Shown: piece by piece, positions 22,710 to 33,388 of the stretch
Numbering within the stretch: position 1 is the stretch's first letter
Layout of the letters: each line of letters opens with the position of its first letter
NCBI GenBank assembly: GCA_024345305.1
Contig: BRON01000013.1
Location: 62,001-126,000 of the forward strand
Direction of reading: 5' to 3'
DNA: 64,000 bases
Source of the DNA: Mrakia gelida
Taxonomy: Eukaryota > Basidiomycota > Tremellomycetes > Cystofilobasidiales > Mrakiaceae
Notes under the pieces: model-generated
The model's input: only the letters and a program-made list of their open reading frames with translations
The model's database searches: none
Told to the model about the DNA's origin: nothing
Position numbers and translations under genes: made by a program

Positions 22710-23309
22710 TTACACGACCCGCCGGCCCTTGTTTTCTGTTCTCTCTTCGCCTCGTCCACCCCTTCGCTTCTCTCTACGCTCGACTCTAGATCCTTTCCTT
22801 CCTACCTCTTTCGCATTCGATCGCCTTCTTAATATGTTCACTAGCCCCATATACGATGTAGCTAATCGAAACTGGCCTTCGAAGTGCAGGACACTGGAAA
22901 AGGACGACGCGACGTAAGACGGGAGACCAGCGAGTCGATGAGGTTTCCCTGCTCGTAGAATGCCGCCTTTGAACTCGAGGGTTTGGATTCGATTCCATCC
23001 TGCTCTGGGTCGACACGGGTGCAGGGCGAAAGAAGGAAAGGATGAGGCGGAGCTCACCTCGTCTTCCTTCTTAAGCTTCCTCGAGATGAAGAGCCGGCTC
23101 AGCTCTTGTTCCGACGTGATTTCAATCTCCTTGTGCAGAAGAGGCGACGCTGCGACGAGGAGATCAAGGCTGACTCTGCTCAATCGAGCAAGGGTGGCAG
23201 AATCGCACTCCTTGAGGACGAGGACGAGAACGTCCCATGGCAATCGAGGAGAAGCTAAGGACGAGGACGAGCCTGGAGGAAGAAGCAAGATAAGTAGGGA
23301 AGATGTCAT
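22710..23309 (-). pseudogene. Truncated F-box-like paralogue
   Basis: A 199-residue minus-strand frame begins MTSSLLILLLPPG and contains SPRLPWDVLVLVLKECDSAT, LARLSRVSLDLLVAASPLLH, EITSEQELSRLF and GWNRIQTLEFKGG. These match, in order, the F-box region and the WNRIQTL landmark of the gene at 14487-15688. However, about 100 residues that separate them there are reduced to about 20 here, so the middle is deleted. The first codons probably belong to an intron (CTTCCTCCAG acceptor at the junction), with the preceding exon ending near a GTGAGT donor at about 23340. No in-frame upstream ATG was found. The last 40 residues are Arg-rich and probably not translated. It is either a decayed copy or a shortened gene. 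Confidence 0.55.
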
Positions 23310-23696
23310 TGATGGCCTGTCTAGAGAGCAGCTAGAGTAGACTCACCTGTGGCATGGTCTTGAGATGTCTCGAAGAGCGAGGGAGGGCTGGAGAGGGAGG
23401 TCTATAAAGAAGAAGGGGAGCGGTCGAGAGAAGAGCGAAGGTCGTCAGCTCGATCTTTTCTGCTTCTCCTTCCTCAAAGGTCGTACAAACAGCACTCACG
23501 ACGCAAGTCGGAGATATTAGACTTCTACGAGGTCCCAGTTTTAAGAGCTGCGAAGAACGTGATAAGCCTCTATGGCGGTCGGTGAAGAGAAGACGATTCC
23601 ATGAGCTTCCTCGAATCGAAATCGTGTCTCCTCCTTCCCTCCTCCTCCTCTCGTCCTTCGCTACCTACCAACCCCAACAACCGACTTACTCCAACC
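23310..23696. other. Divergent region upstream of NudC
   Basis: This lies between the F-box fragment (minus) and NudC (plus). A CTATAAAG sequence around 23400, read on the minus strand as CTTTATAG, could be a TATA element for the fragment. Nothing else is recognised. Confidence 0.4.
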
Positions 23697-25013
23697 ATGA
23701 CTCCCGACGAACAAAAAACTTACGACGCTCTCACTCCTGAGGAGCAAACCTCCTTCGACACCGCTGCTCGAGAGAAGGAACAAGCCGAGCAAGCGACGCT
23801 CCCTTACAAGTGGACTCAAGATCTCGCTACCGTCACTTTGACGCTCGACGTACCAACAGGAACGAGGGCGAGGGATCTGGCCGTAGAACTCAAGAGGACG
23901 GCTATCAAGGTGAGTACTCTCTCACAAGGAAGGGAGTCGGGGGTGGACGAACGCGGAGGAGACGACGACGAGAAAGAAGGGAGGGAAGGAGAAGGTGAGC
24001 TCGACGTTTCCTTCCAAGCTGACCTTCCTTCCCCCTTCTCTTCCTCTCCAGGGTGGTCTGAAAGGAAAGGAACCTGCTTTCTCAGTGAGCTTCAAACTCT
24101 TCTCTCTCTCCGATCTCCCTCTCTTGCCCGCTAATCAGCTCATCTCATCTCTCCAGGGCTCCCTCTTCGCTCCCATCAAGGAGGAGGACTCGACTTGGTC
24201 CATCGGTTCGTTCTGCCCTCTCCTCTTCTTCCCCGTCTTCTCTTTCGAACTGACTGATCTGCTGTGGTTCTGTGCTTGGTGGGGATGTTCAGCCGACTCG
24301 GTGTTGACTCTCGAGCTCTACAAATCTAACCACCAGCAGTGGTGGCCTCACGTTCTTACCCATCACCCCAAACTCGACACGACCAAGCTCACACCGGAGA
24401 ACTCGAAGCTGAGTGATTTGGATGGTGCGTTTGATTTCCCTTGATCAGATCTACTCTGCATTGTGCTGATGTCTTGTCCGCTGGTTCTTGCTCGTTCAGG
24501 TGAGATGCGAGGTGTGGTGGAGAAGATGATGGTGAGCTTATCGTGTCGAGCTTGGACTCGCTCCCTTTTCTCGTCGACTCGCCCTGGATTTACCTTCGTG
24601 TTTTCGTGGAAGCTGACTTCTCCTTCGATTGTCATCTCTAACCAGTTCGACAACCAGCAGAAGGTTCGTCATCCGCTCTTCGTCTCTCAACCTCGTCGCT
24701 GACTTTCCTCCCTCCCTTCTCGCACTTCAATCTCTTTCTCTCGACCAACAGCAAATGGGAAAGCCTACCTCAGACGAGCTGAAGAAGCAGGAGGTATGTA
24801 TCCTCCCTCTTCTTCGCCCCTTCCAGCTCCTTCTCTTCGCTCCCGCGTCAGACGAAACCGAGGACGAAGACGAGACGCGTTCCCGAACGACTTCGAAACG
24901 AAGCTGATTCGTCCTTCATCTCTCTTTATCCCCCGACTCGCGTCGTACAGGCCCTCAAGAACTTCGCCAAGATGCACCCGGAAATGGATCTGAGCAAGGT
25001 CCAGATGTCGTGA
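23697..25013 (+). CDS. nudC: NudC nuclear movement / dynein co-chaperone
   Basis: An Hsp90-linked co-chaperone of the dynein-LIS1 pathway needed for nuclear migration. Nine exons join in phase (23697-23909, 24052-24084, 24157-24205, 24293-24424, 24500-24531, 24646-24663, 24752-24793, 24951-25013, plus possible small differences). The CS domain starts at LPYKWTQDLATVTLTLDV and includes GLKGKEPAFSG, DSTWSI, QWWPHVLTHHPKLDTTKL and ENSKLSDLDGEM. The highly conserved tail reads MMFDNQQKQMGKPTSDE and ends HPEMDLSKVQMS. The N-terminal coiled region of animal NudC is absent, as in other fungi. An in-frame ATG at 23601 would add 32 low-complexity residues; 23697 (MTPDEQKTYDAL) is preferred because that extension looks like leader sequence. 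Confidence 0.93.
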
Positions 25014-25457
25014 GCTCTATGCGGACGGAAGGGAAGAGCGGATCGATGAACCTCGTCTCACCTCCTGCTGAGCTCGAACGAAAGTCTCGCTTGCTGCAAT
25101 CTCGGACAGAGAAGTTCCGCACATCTTTGACTCTCTTCCTTGGCTCGCTCGGAATCTACGAAGGTGGACCTAAATGCGAAACTTCTTCGGCAGAGACCTC
25201 GAGCCACGGACGAGGGCGTTCGAGACGCTCTCAACGGCCATCAGCTCTCCTTCCAACAAAACAGAATCACCCTCCCTCTTCTTCTGCTTATTCAAGTCAT
25301 TCGGACCTTTTCTTCTACCTCTACAAGTCCCCACAAAGTCAGTCCGTCTCCCACCCCTTCGTTTGTGGCGAATCCCATCCGCCCAGTCCAAGCTCGAGCT
25401 CACCTTCCCCTCCCTCCCTTCTCTCGCCCCCTCCCTTCCCTCCACCTTGCTCTTCAG

Positions 25458-27476
25458 ATGCATCAACCACCTCGTAAGATCATCTTCATCTATCTCTATC
25501 TCTCTCACTCTGACCCGCTTCGGATCTTACCGCAGAAATCGAGACCGTCGAAGAAGAGTGAGTCCATCCTTTCGAGCCCCCGTTGTTGAGCTCGCAACCG
25601 AGGACACCCTCGCTTCTCGTTCGTTCCTTACAGGTCTGCCCGGCTGCTGCTGGAACTGGGGATTGAGCCGCTCAGCAAGATCGCTGCTGTCTTGAAGGCT
25701 GGAGAGGAGAGTGGAGTTGAGGGAGAGAGGGAGAAGGGAGGGTCTTCCTTGAGAGAAGGAGGAGGTGAGGAGGACGAACGAGGGTGAGCTGCATCTCGTT
25801 CTTCTTCGTCCTCGGTACCTTTCCCTCGTTGGTTTCATACTCGTAATATACTGATACCCTCCTCTCTTCGGTATGTGAGCAGTCTGACTGCAGCAAGAGC
25901 CATCAGCGTCGACTCGACCTCCGAGACCGAGGAACCCGTCGTTCGACCGTCCTCGAGCCGCACTCTCGCTTCGTTCGTCCAGATCTCTCCATCACCCTAC
26001 TTTTGACGCTCCACCTGACCCTTCTCTTTCCAGATCCGCTTCCCCTGACGTCCAGCCTTCAACCACTACCGAGCCGTGAGTGTTTTCGTTATCGCAACGT
26101 CGTCCGTCGCCTGAAGTTGACCTCTCTTCACTTCCTTCCCTCCCTCACAGACCCTCGACTTCGTCACCCTGGTTCGACTTCGACCCATGCGTACTCATCT
26201 GCGAGAACCTCCCCATCGGATGCAAGAGTTCGGATATCGTCAGAAGGTTTGGGCATCGTGGAGCACTTCGACGGTTCGTTGACCTTCTTGACCTTCGCTT
26301 CAGACATTCTCGAGCTGACTCTCCTTCTTTCTTCCCCAAAGAATCCTCCTGCGACCTTCCGACGATGGAGAGACGGCTGATGCATGCATCACCTTCGACG
26401 TGAGTTTTGGATCTCCAGCCGTCTCGAGCGAGGTCAACTCAGAGCTGACCTTTTGACGCGACGCGACGACTCTTTTATTCAGACTCCTGAAGGAGGTGAG
26501 CTCTTCTTCTCCGCGGTTAGTTGGACGATAGACGCTGAACGTACCTTCCCTCTTCGTTCCAGCCTAAATGGGTCTCCGAAACCATCTGCTCATGCTCGGA
26601 GCTCGACAAATGACGGTTCGACGAGGATTTCTCCCTTCTGGCAATCTCTCTCCGTTGGTCAAGCCTCCCTCCAATCCGATGCCCCCACTCGTCGCTCAGT
26701 CGGAGTACTACGATCATCAGCACCTAACGATACCAGTCGAGGGTGCGACCGAGCTGCACATCCAGGCGCGTGTGCTTACTTCGCTCGATGTTCCTCACCA
26801 AATTTCCACTGACTTTGCCTCTTCTTCTTGCTCAATCTAGCCCATCCCTCCTCAATGCTCTACTCAAGACCTACGACAAGCCTTCGAACCCTACGGAATC
26901 ATCTTGAAGTGAGCATGTTCGAACTTCGATGCTTTTCGAGACGCGACTCAACTCTCGTCTGACTCGCCTCCTCGTTTTTGTCTCCCAGCACTCGCACCAA
27001 AACCGGCAAGCACGGACGACCCGACTTCGGCTTCGTAGACTTTGAGAGCAGCTCAGATGGTGAGCTCATTAGTATCTCGTTCCTCCTTCGACGAGCACGC
27101 ACACACGCAACTGACATCGAGTTCGCGTTTCGTTTGGAATCGCACACCACAGCGAGGCGAGCCAAGATCCACATGGATCGAACGAACTTCTTCGGGATCC
27201 AGATCAACGTCGTCTTCTCTCGATTTCCTCCCCAAGGAGGTTCAGGCGCCAACTCCACCGGATCGTCTCGCCCTTCAAAACGAGCTCGAGAGGACGACGA
27301 CGGCGAAACTCACGAGACGAGGTTCTCACCTCATCGACAAGTCTCGGATGGAGGAAGTGAGAGCTCTGGGGGTTCTTCGATGGGTGAGTCGTTCTTATCG
27401 TTTTTTATTTTGGTTTCTTTTGTTCTCGAGCTAATGGCCCACTTTCTTTTCGGTAGGGAGGATGCGAGCGTGGTGA
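25458..27476 (+). CDS. RNA-binding protein with two RRM domains
   Basis: A probable mRNA-binding or splicing-type protein. After an acidic N-terminus (IETVEEESARLLLELGIEPL) and a Ser/Thr-rich linker, RRM1 runs from CVLICENLPIGCKSSD through ILLRPSDDGETADACITF to GARQMTVRRGFLPSG. RRM2 runs from ELHIQPIPPQCSTQDLRQAF through GRPDFGFVDFESSSDARRA to NFFGIQINVVFS. The tail is RS/acidic with a basic patch SSRPSKRAREDDD. About eleven exons join in phase from 25458, with stop TGA 27474-27476. Two oddities: joining the strong acceptor at 26561-26562 brings an in-frame TAA (26565-26567) into RRM1, and the intron between the RRMs needs a GC donor (CAG|GCGCGT, about 26765). The very short first exon (16 bases) is tentative. 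I cannot name an orthologue. Confidence 0.75.
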
Positions 27477-28631
27477 GCAGAGGGACGGCGGGAACTGAAG
27501 AGACCTGCTGCGACGGCGGTCGAGCTTGGGTTTTTTGCTTTCATGTTTGATGATTTAACGAACGGTTCAGGCTTCGTGATCCCCGAGAAAGGAAGCGGAA
27601 GAAGGAGGGTCGAGCTCGCTTCAATCCATTCCACCACCCCGCCTCTTTCGTTCATCTCGCTTCGTTCCTTCTCCACCCCTCCCCCCACCTCTCCCCTCCA
27701 CTTCATCCCTACCCACCACCCTCATCACTCTCACACACACACCAACCAACCTCCCTCCCACTCTTCTACCCCTCTCTAAACGATCTTCCATGCCCCTCTT
27801 CGTCCCCGCACGTCGTCGCTCTCGAACACTTGTCTCGTTCGCTTGGTCGCGTCTCGTTTGAATCGTGTTCTCCGCTTGAGGGAAAACATAAACATTCGGC
27901 TCGAGGTTGTTTTCGGGTTGGTGCAGTGGACGCGGAAGAGCGGAGGGAGCGCGACGAGATGGAAAGGAAATGAATGTAGGCGAGAGTTGAAAGAACAAGA
28001 CGAGCGAGCGAGAGCGAAAAAAGCGACATGACATGATAGAGATTGAGAGTACGGAGGTCCGAGGTGAGGCTGAAAGAGAAAGAAAAGGGTGGGAGGGGGA
28101 GGGAAAGGTCAGCAAGGAAGGACTCGAGGGAGGAACGACTCGACAGCGGAAATGGACGAGGAGGGGGGAGGGACTGACTGACTTCAGTTCGGAACCGCGC
28201 GCGCTTCCGGACTGGGGGCTGGTTCGCAGCTGGGAGAAGGGTGGAAGGGGTGAGCGAGTGAGTGGGATGGACGAGAGGAAGGGGAGAAAAAGACGAACCT
28301 CGCACGGGTTTGGTGCGCGAACGCGTGGGACCGAGGGGATCGAGGGAGCGAAGGAGATGTGAGCCTAGAGGAAAGAGTGAGAAAGGGGGTCAGAGAAGGG
28401 AAGGGATGAGAGAGGAAGAGGAGAACCGGGGGAGGACGGACCCTTCGTGAGACGCGTCGACTGAGTACGAGAGGCGAGTCCATTTCAACCGAGAGACGAG
28501 GATAAGCTCGGGAACTATCTGTCGACTTGAAATTCAGTGGTCAGCTACACGATCGAGCTCGTAGATCGTCGATCGCATTAACGAGCCAAAAGCGACGTGA
28601 GGGACGGTTCAAACTCACACTCCACTCAATC
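27477..28631. other. Convergent/intergenic region, no supported gene
   Basis: This lies between the RRM gene and the 3' end of the minus-strand orphan. The left half is CT-rich with a CACA-rich patch (about 27715-27750); the right half is GA-rich. Several biased frames exist on both strands, none with domain features or intron structure. GACGCGTC occurs near 28452. Confidence 0.45.
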
Positions 28632-29659
28632 CTACTCCCCCTCTCCACCAGCGCCAGCACCACCAACAACCCCCTCCATCGCATCAGTCCCGCCAGTCTC
28701 CTTTGATCCCTTCTTCCGAGCTGTGCGAAAAAGAAAACAAGGGAACAGGTCAGTCGAGGCGAGACGCGAACGAAGAGGGAAGGGGGGGGGGGGGAGGAAC
28801 TCACGCGCTCGTTTCTTCGGCTCAGGAAGCGGGGGAGGACACCCTACTGGGGGAAGGGAGGCGGATCCGATAGCTTTGAGAGGGAGGGAAGAAGTCAGTT
28901 AGTGCTTCGAGGGGAAGAGAGAGAGGTGGGGGGAAGAGAGAGCTCACGAAACGAAAGTCCTCGTTCTCCAAAGAGAGCCTCGAGACGAGCTCGCGCTCGT
29001 TCTTTCACGCTGCCAGAACCGATCCGAACTCAAGTCAGTCTCTCTGATCGCAGACGGTTGAATTAGATTCTTGTTGAGACGACTCACCAATCCTCCACCC
29101 CCTCCACATTCCCCACCACTCTCAACACCCTCTCCCAACCCTCCTCCCCCTTCGCCTTCTTCATCCTCCTCTTCTTACTCCTCCCATCCTGCACCTCCAA
29201 CGGACTCCCCATCGCGAGCAACCCCAGCGTGCTCGCCACCACTTGAAGCGTACTCAGTACCAAGGGTCCTTCGTGACTCCGATCGAGGGATCGAAGGGAG
29301 TCCTTGATGAAATCTCGTTCGTCCTCGTCCGGTCTGCGTCGTTTGACGAGTCGGGAGGTCGAAGGCGGAGGGAGGAGAGTGCGAAGGTGGGTGTTGGCTA
29401 CGGTGAGGATTTCGGTTGGGAGGGTGGAGGAAGATGAGGACAGAGTGGGTGTTTGGGAGGGGAGGAGAGGGAAGGACGAGAAGGACGAGGCGGCGAAGGG
29501 GTGGACGGGTGAGAGGAGGGAGGAGGAGGAGGAGGAGGGACGAGTGAGGCTCGATAGCAATCCATTCTTGATATCTGAAGTGTGGGAACGATGGAGGGTC
29601 GTCAAGAGGGAAGTGTAGTCCTTGAGTTGGTTCTTTTTCGAAGTTGGAGGAGGAGCCAT
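28632..29659 (-). CDS. Hypothetical basic nuclear-type protein, 263 residues
   Basis: Four exons join in phase on the minus strand: 29659-29088, 29009-28948, 28873-28805 and 28720-28632. The N-terminus (MAPPPTSKKNQLKDYTSLL) is helical, followed by a long Ser/Pro-rich stretch. Then come a basic segment (TSRLVKRRRPDEDERDF), a Leu-rich helix (LSTLQVVASTLGLLAM), a second basic cluster (RSKKRRMKKAKGEEGW), a helix ending VKERARARLEALFGERGL and a Lys-rich tail. The basic clusters resemble nuclear localisation signals. I recognise no family. It diverges from the UPF0538 gene with 123 bases between the start codons. The structure is well supported by phase; function is unknown. Confidence 0.72.
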
Positions 29660-29782
29660 CGTCCTGGGCGTATGAAGGGAAGGGAAGGAGAAGAGCGAGC
29701 TCACGAAACGCAAAAGGTCGAAAGCTCAAACCCTCCTTCCCTTCCTTCCTTCCTCTCCCCTTCGTTCTTCTAACGCCAAGCA
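29660..29782. promoter_or_regulatory. 123-base divergent promoter
   Basis: The start codons at 29659 (minus) and 29783 (plus) are only 123 bases apart, with GA-rich then CT-rich halves. Both genes must share control elements here or use overlapping leaders. Confidence 0.6.
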
Positions 29783-30951
29783 ATGTCCGATCTCACTTCT
29801 ACGCCTCAGGACGAGGAGCCCATCGTCCGAGCCCCGATAGCTAAATCCTCAGTGTACTCGCCCTTCGTTCCTCGACCTCCTTCTCCGACTCAACACCCGG
29901 TCACCTCGACGCTCAACTCTCCGGAACATGCTACCATCACCGTTCGGTGAGGCTCTCGGTCTTCCCCATCTCTCTCTCTCTACACAGTAGCAGCAGTCCC
30001 ATCTATGCGCACTGACCTTCCCTTCCTGCTCTCCCTCTCTCTCTCCCCCCCCCCACTCCCGCTCGTTCATTCCAAAGCAAAGCGTGATCAAGAGCTTCCC
30101 TTACCGAACGATGAAGGCTCTCGTCCTCAGGAACGTGGATCTACAAGCCCCCGGGGGGGTCGCAGCTTTGATCGAGAGGTGTAGGACTGGTGAGTTGTTT
30201 CACCCAACCCATCTCTACGAGCCACCCAACCCTCTCCTCCGTCGCTCGCTCGCTCACACCCTCCCCTCCCCTCCCGCGCTTCCCTCAGAAATCACAACAG
30301 CACCAGGGTTCAAACCCTTCCGGACGTACATATCTCGTTCGTAGCCCGTCTCCCCCCCCCCCCCTCCCTCCTCACCCCTTCCCCTTCTTCTCCAACTGAC
30401 TCGTCTCCGTTGCGGTTCGGTAGATCTCGACACCCTCAAGCTCTACACCAAAGCTCATGGATCGAAGGTTCGCTCTTGCCCCCCTCTCTCCCACCCCTGC
30501 CTCTGCTTCGTTTCCTCGTTCCCCAATCTCACCTTCCTTTCTGACTCGTGTTTGGCAGACAATGAACCTCATCATCAACCTCACGAACGACGAGACGGAG
30601 ATCTTGCCTTCAGGTCCGAACGAAGACGCGACGTTGGCGAGTTATGGCATTGGTGAGTCGTCGTCTCTTCTCGCACCCACCTTTCTCTCTTTTGTTTCGT
30701 TTTGTTTCGGAGCTGATTTGGGATGGGATGCTGGTTGGTTTGGGTGGGGTGTTGTTGACAGAAAACGAAACGGAGCTGTCGTTGTTCAATCGGGAGGGGT
30801 ACGAGGAGTTTAAGTTGGATCCGACGGTGAGTGGGTTTAGCGAGTTGATCCGAGGGGAGGGGAGATGGAGAGAGAGAGGGCTGACTTGCCTTTTGGGTTC
30901 TTGGTTGGTGATTGGTGGTTGGGGGGAGAGTAGACGAAGTGGGATCCGTGA
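29783..30951 (+). CDS. UPF0538 family protein (C2orf76 homologue)
   Basis: A small conserved eukaryotic protein of unknown function. Seven exons join to about 190 residues. A poorly conserved N-terminus of about 50 residues (MSDLTSTPQDEEPIVRAP) precedes the family domain: TITVRVIKSFPYRTMKALVL, FKPFRTYIS, TLKLYTKAHGSKTMNLIINL, EDATLASYGIENETELSLF and the end DPTTKWDP. This matches the human C2orf76 pattern of an N-terminal beta-hairpin, a 'HKSKT'-like helix cap, and a 'DSTLKAAGIASETEIAFF' strand. The exon boundary before LDTLKLY (about 30330-30423) is the least certain. The TGA is at 30949-30951. Confidence 0.85.
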
Positions 30952-31527
30952 TTCAAACGCGTTTCTGCTCTGCTCTGCTCGTTTCGTTGGGAGAGAGAAG
31001 GAGATGTATTAGTGGGAAAGAAGAGAAAGAGAGAGAGAGAGTGGGTGTGGCAAGTGTGGGTGGGAGAGGGCGAGGAGGGACGAGGAAAGGGAAAGACCAG
31101 ACGTCGAGAGGTCCGTCGACGCAGAGACGCGTCTCGTCTCGTCTCGCTCGTTCGTTCGCCTCTGCCTCGCCTCCAACTGAGCGTAAGTAAAGCAAGGATA
31201 GCGCCCGATCGACGAGTCGAAGGGAGGAACGGAGACGTCGAGTACGATGTTGTGTGAAGAGATTTGAGAAAGGAAGAAGTGAGAGAACGCGTCGAGCGGA
31301 TCCGACAAAAAACAAACCAATCCAAAAAGTAGAACTCGTCCGTCGTGCGTCGTTCCTCCTGACCAAATCGCCCTTACACACTCACCCAACTTTGCTATCT
31401 CAGCTTACTAAAGCTGACCCATCCTCTCTTCCCTTTTTACGTACACACCCTGGCCTTGTCATCGCGGCGGCTGAGTTTCAGCCTTCCTCTTTGGTCCTCT
31501 TCTTCCCTGCCCTGCCCTCCAACATCG
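30952..31527. other. Intergenic region before hemerythrin-like gene
   Basis: GA-rich then CT-rich sequence with a short GAGAGA run near 31020-31040 and GACGCGTC near 31124. No gene is supported; long minus-strand frames here mirror the purine bias. Confidence 0.45.
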
Positions 31528-33033
31528 ATGCCCAAAGACCCAAATCCTTCTTCCCCTTCACTAACCCAGCCCAAAGCCAAACCCACCTCTTCCCTCCTCC
31601 CCTCAACTCGTCGAGCATCAACCCGAACTCGAACGCTCCTCTTCCTCGCCGCCGCTCCTCTCGTCCTCGCATCCCTCTCTGCTTTCTTCCGCTACAGCAG
31701 CAGCAACCCCTTCACCTCCTCCATCCCTTCGCTCGTTCAACAACGACCCTTCAGCTCCCTCCCCAACCCCCCACCTACAAGCCCCGTGAAAATGCCGTTC
31801 CCCAAAGAAGGAGCTGAGAAGTCCCGAAAGGCTCAAGCTCAGGTGAACGAGAACTACGGAGGACGAACGTATACGCAGAAGGAGGAGAAGGAGTTTGGAC
31901 GGTTGGGGAGTAGGATGGAGGATTTTCATGGTGAGCTTCCCCGTTCCATTAAGTTGAGAGGGTTGGTTGGTTGGCGAGGAGGGGAGGAGGGAAGAGAGCA
32001 GGGTTGAGCTCAAGCTCAGAGGGATGGGAGGAGGGGGATTGGCTGGGGCAAAGGAGTCGAGCGTTTGGGAGAAGTTGTCGGGAAGTACAGCGAGGGAGAG
32101 GGAGGGGAGATGGGCTGAAGAGGTTGGGAGGCGGACGTCGGAGTGGGAGTGCAGAAAGTTTGAGCCGGTTCGAGGGGAGGGAGGGAGGGATTTCCGTGCG
32201 AGCTCGAGCTCGACGAGCTGACCTTTTGGCTCCTCCTTCCTTCGTTCGCTTTCGCTTCGTCGCCTCAGGTTATTTCCGACAAGCGTGAGTCCTCTCCCCA
32301 TACCTTCCAACTCCCACGCCCACCGATCGAACGAGCTAACTCGCTGTTCCGCGCGGCCGTCCATCGCCATCGCAGATTCAACGAGACCTACTCCCTCGCG
32401 GACGGTTCCTTCGCCAAGAAGGGCTACTCCCTCCCAGCTTTCCTGACCTTCGCGGACGATCTGTATAAGCATTTGGAGGGGCATCATGGGATTGAGGTGA
32501 GCTTTGAGGTGGTGCTGTTGGGAGGGGAGGGCTTGAAAGAGAGGGATGTGGAAGAGAGCGACGCGTCGAGCTGACTCTCTGTTCTGGTTCGTCTGGTGTT
32601 CGGCCGTTTCTCAGGAACGATTCATGTTCCCCATCCTCTCGAAACGAATGACCGCCTCGTTCGGTGAGACTCGTGAGTATCTTACTCTTTCCTTCTCCCG
32701 TCTCTCGACGCGTTCAACTCCGTTGCTTCTCTTCCTTTCTTCCCTCTTTCTGACCCGTCCTCTCCCTTTCCTCTCTCTCTCTACCATCCACCCCCCCAAC
32801 CAAAAGACCCCGAATCCCACCGCCTCATCCACGCCGGTCTCGAAGCCTACCACTCCCTCCTCGTTTCATGGAAATCCGACCCTTCGTCCTACTCCCCGAA
32901 AGACCTCCGAGCCAACATGGACACCTGGCGCGAGGTCCTCTTCAGGCATCTGGACGAGGAGGTGAAGGATCTGGGGACGGAGAACATGTTGAAGTTTTGG
33001 ACAATCGAGGAGGTGAGGAGGCTGCCAATCTAA
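31528..33033 (+). CDS. Hemerythrin-like (HHE) domain protein with N-terminal membrane anchor
   Basis: Five exons join in phase: 31528-31930, 32269-32284, 32376-32496, 32614-32663 and 32807-33033. The HHE four-helix bundle, which in this family binds a di-iron centre, gives HGYFRQAFNETYSLADGS, DDLYKHLEGHHGIEERFMFP, ESHRLIHAGLEAYHSLLVSW and LFRHLDEEVKDLGTENM, supplying the expected His/Glu ligands. The N-terminus from 31528 (MPKDPNPSSPSL) has a basic Ser/Arg-rich stretch and one hydrophobic segment (RTLLFLAAAPLVLASLSAFF), suggesting a membrane or mitochondrial anchor. An alternative start at about 31792 (MPFPKEGAEKS) would give a soluble form. Specific function is unknown; oxygen, iron or NO sensing is typical of such domains elsewhere. 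Confidence 0.85.
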
Positions 33034-33344
33034 ATGCGCTTCTCAACTCGTCGTCGCTCGAACCTCGTGGTTTCGGCTTCCCTGCTCAGACTTGGGTTGA
33101 TGGAGAAGGTATGTACTAGGGCTCGGAGAAGCAGAGAGGAGGATAGCGAGAGAGGTTGGAAGCACATGAAGATCGTCAGAGTCCAAAACAGAGTGGTCGG
33201 GATACGCGTCGAAAAACGAGGAGAAAGAACGAGAAGCAGGAGAAAAACACCGCCAGAGTCTGGATCTATGCAGGGATAAGGACGGAGAAATACGGATGGC
33301 AAAAAGAGGTACGGCTAGAGATAGAAACAGAGCGAGATATAGCG

Positions 33345-33346
<2 letters not shown>

Positions 33347-33375
<29 letters not shown>
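33347..33375. repeat. (GA)n dinucleotide repeat
   Basis: About 14 GA units lie just beyond the stop codon of the minus-strand VPS13 gene, so they fall in its 3' flank. It is a simple microsatellite. Confidence 0.9.
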
Positions 33376-33377
<2 letters not shown>

Positions 33378-33388
33378 ACTGAAGTAGA

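Noticed and set aside
25458..25790. Possible MOZART1-like small protein (ARLLLELGIEPLSKIAAVLKAGE)
   Set aside because: It resembles the second half of Mzt1 only loosely, lacks the TGLD part, and joins in phase to the RRM protein, so it was treated as that protein's N-terminus.
27621..28305. Minus-strand Ser/Pro-rich frames
   Set aside because: They are CT-bias artefacts opposite GA-rich intergenic DNA with no intron structure and no domain.
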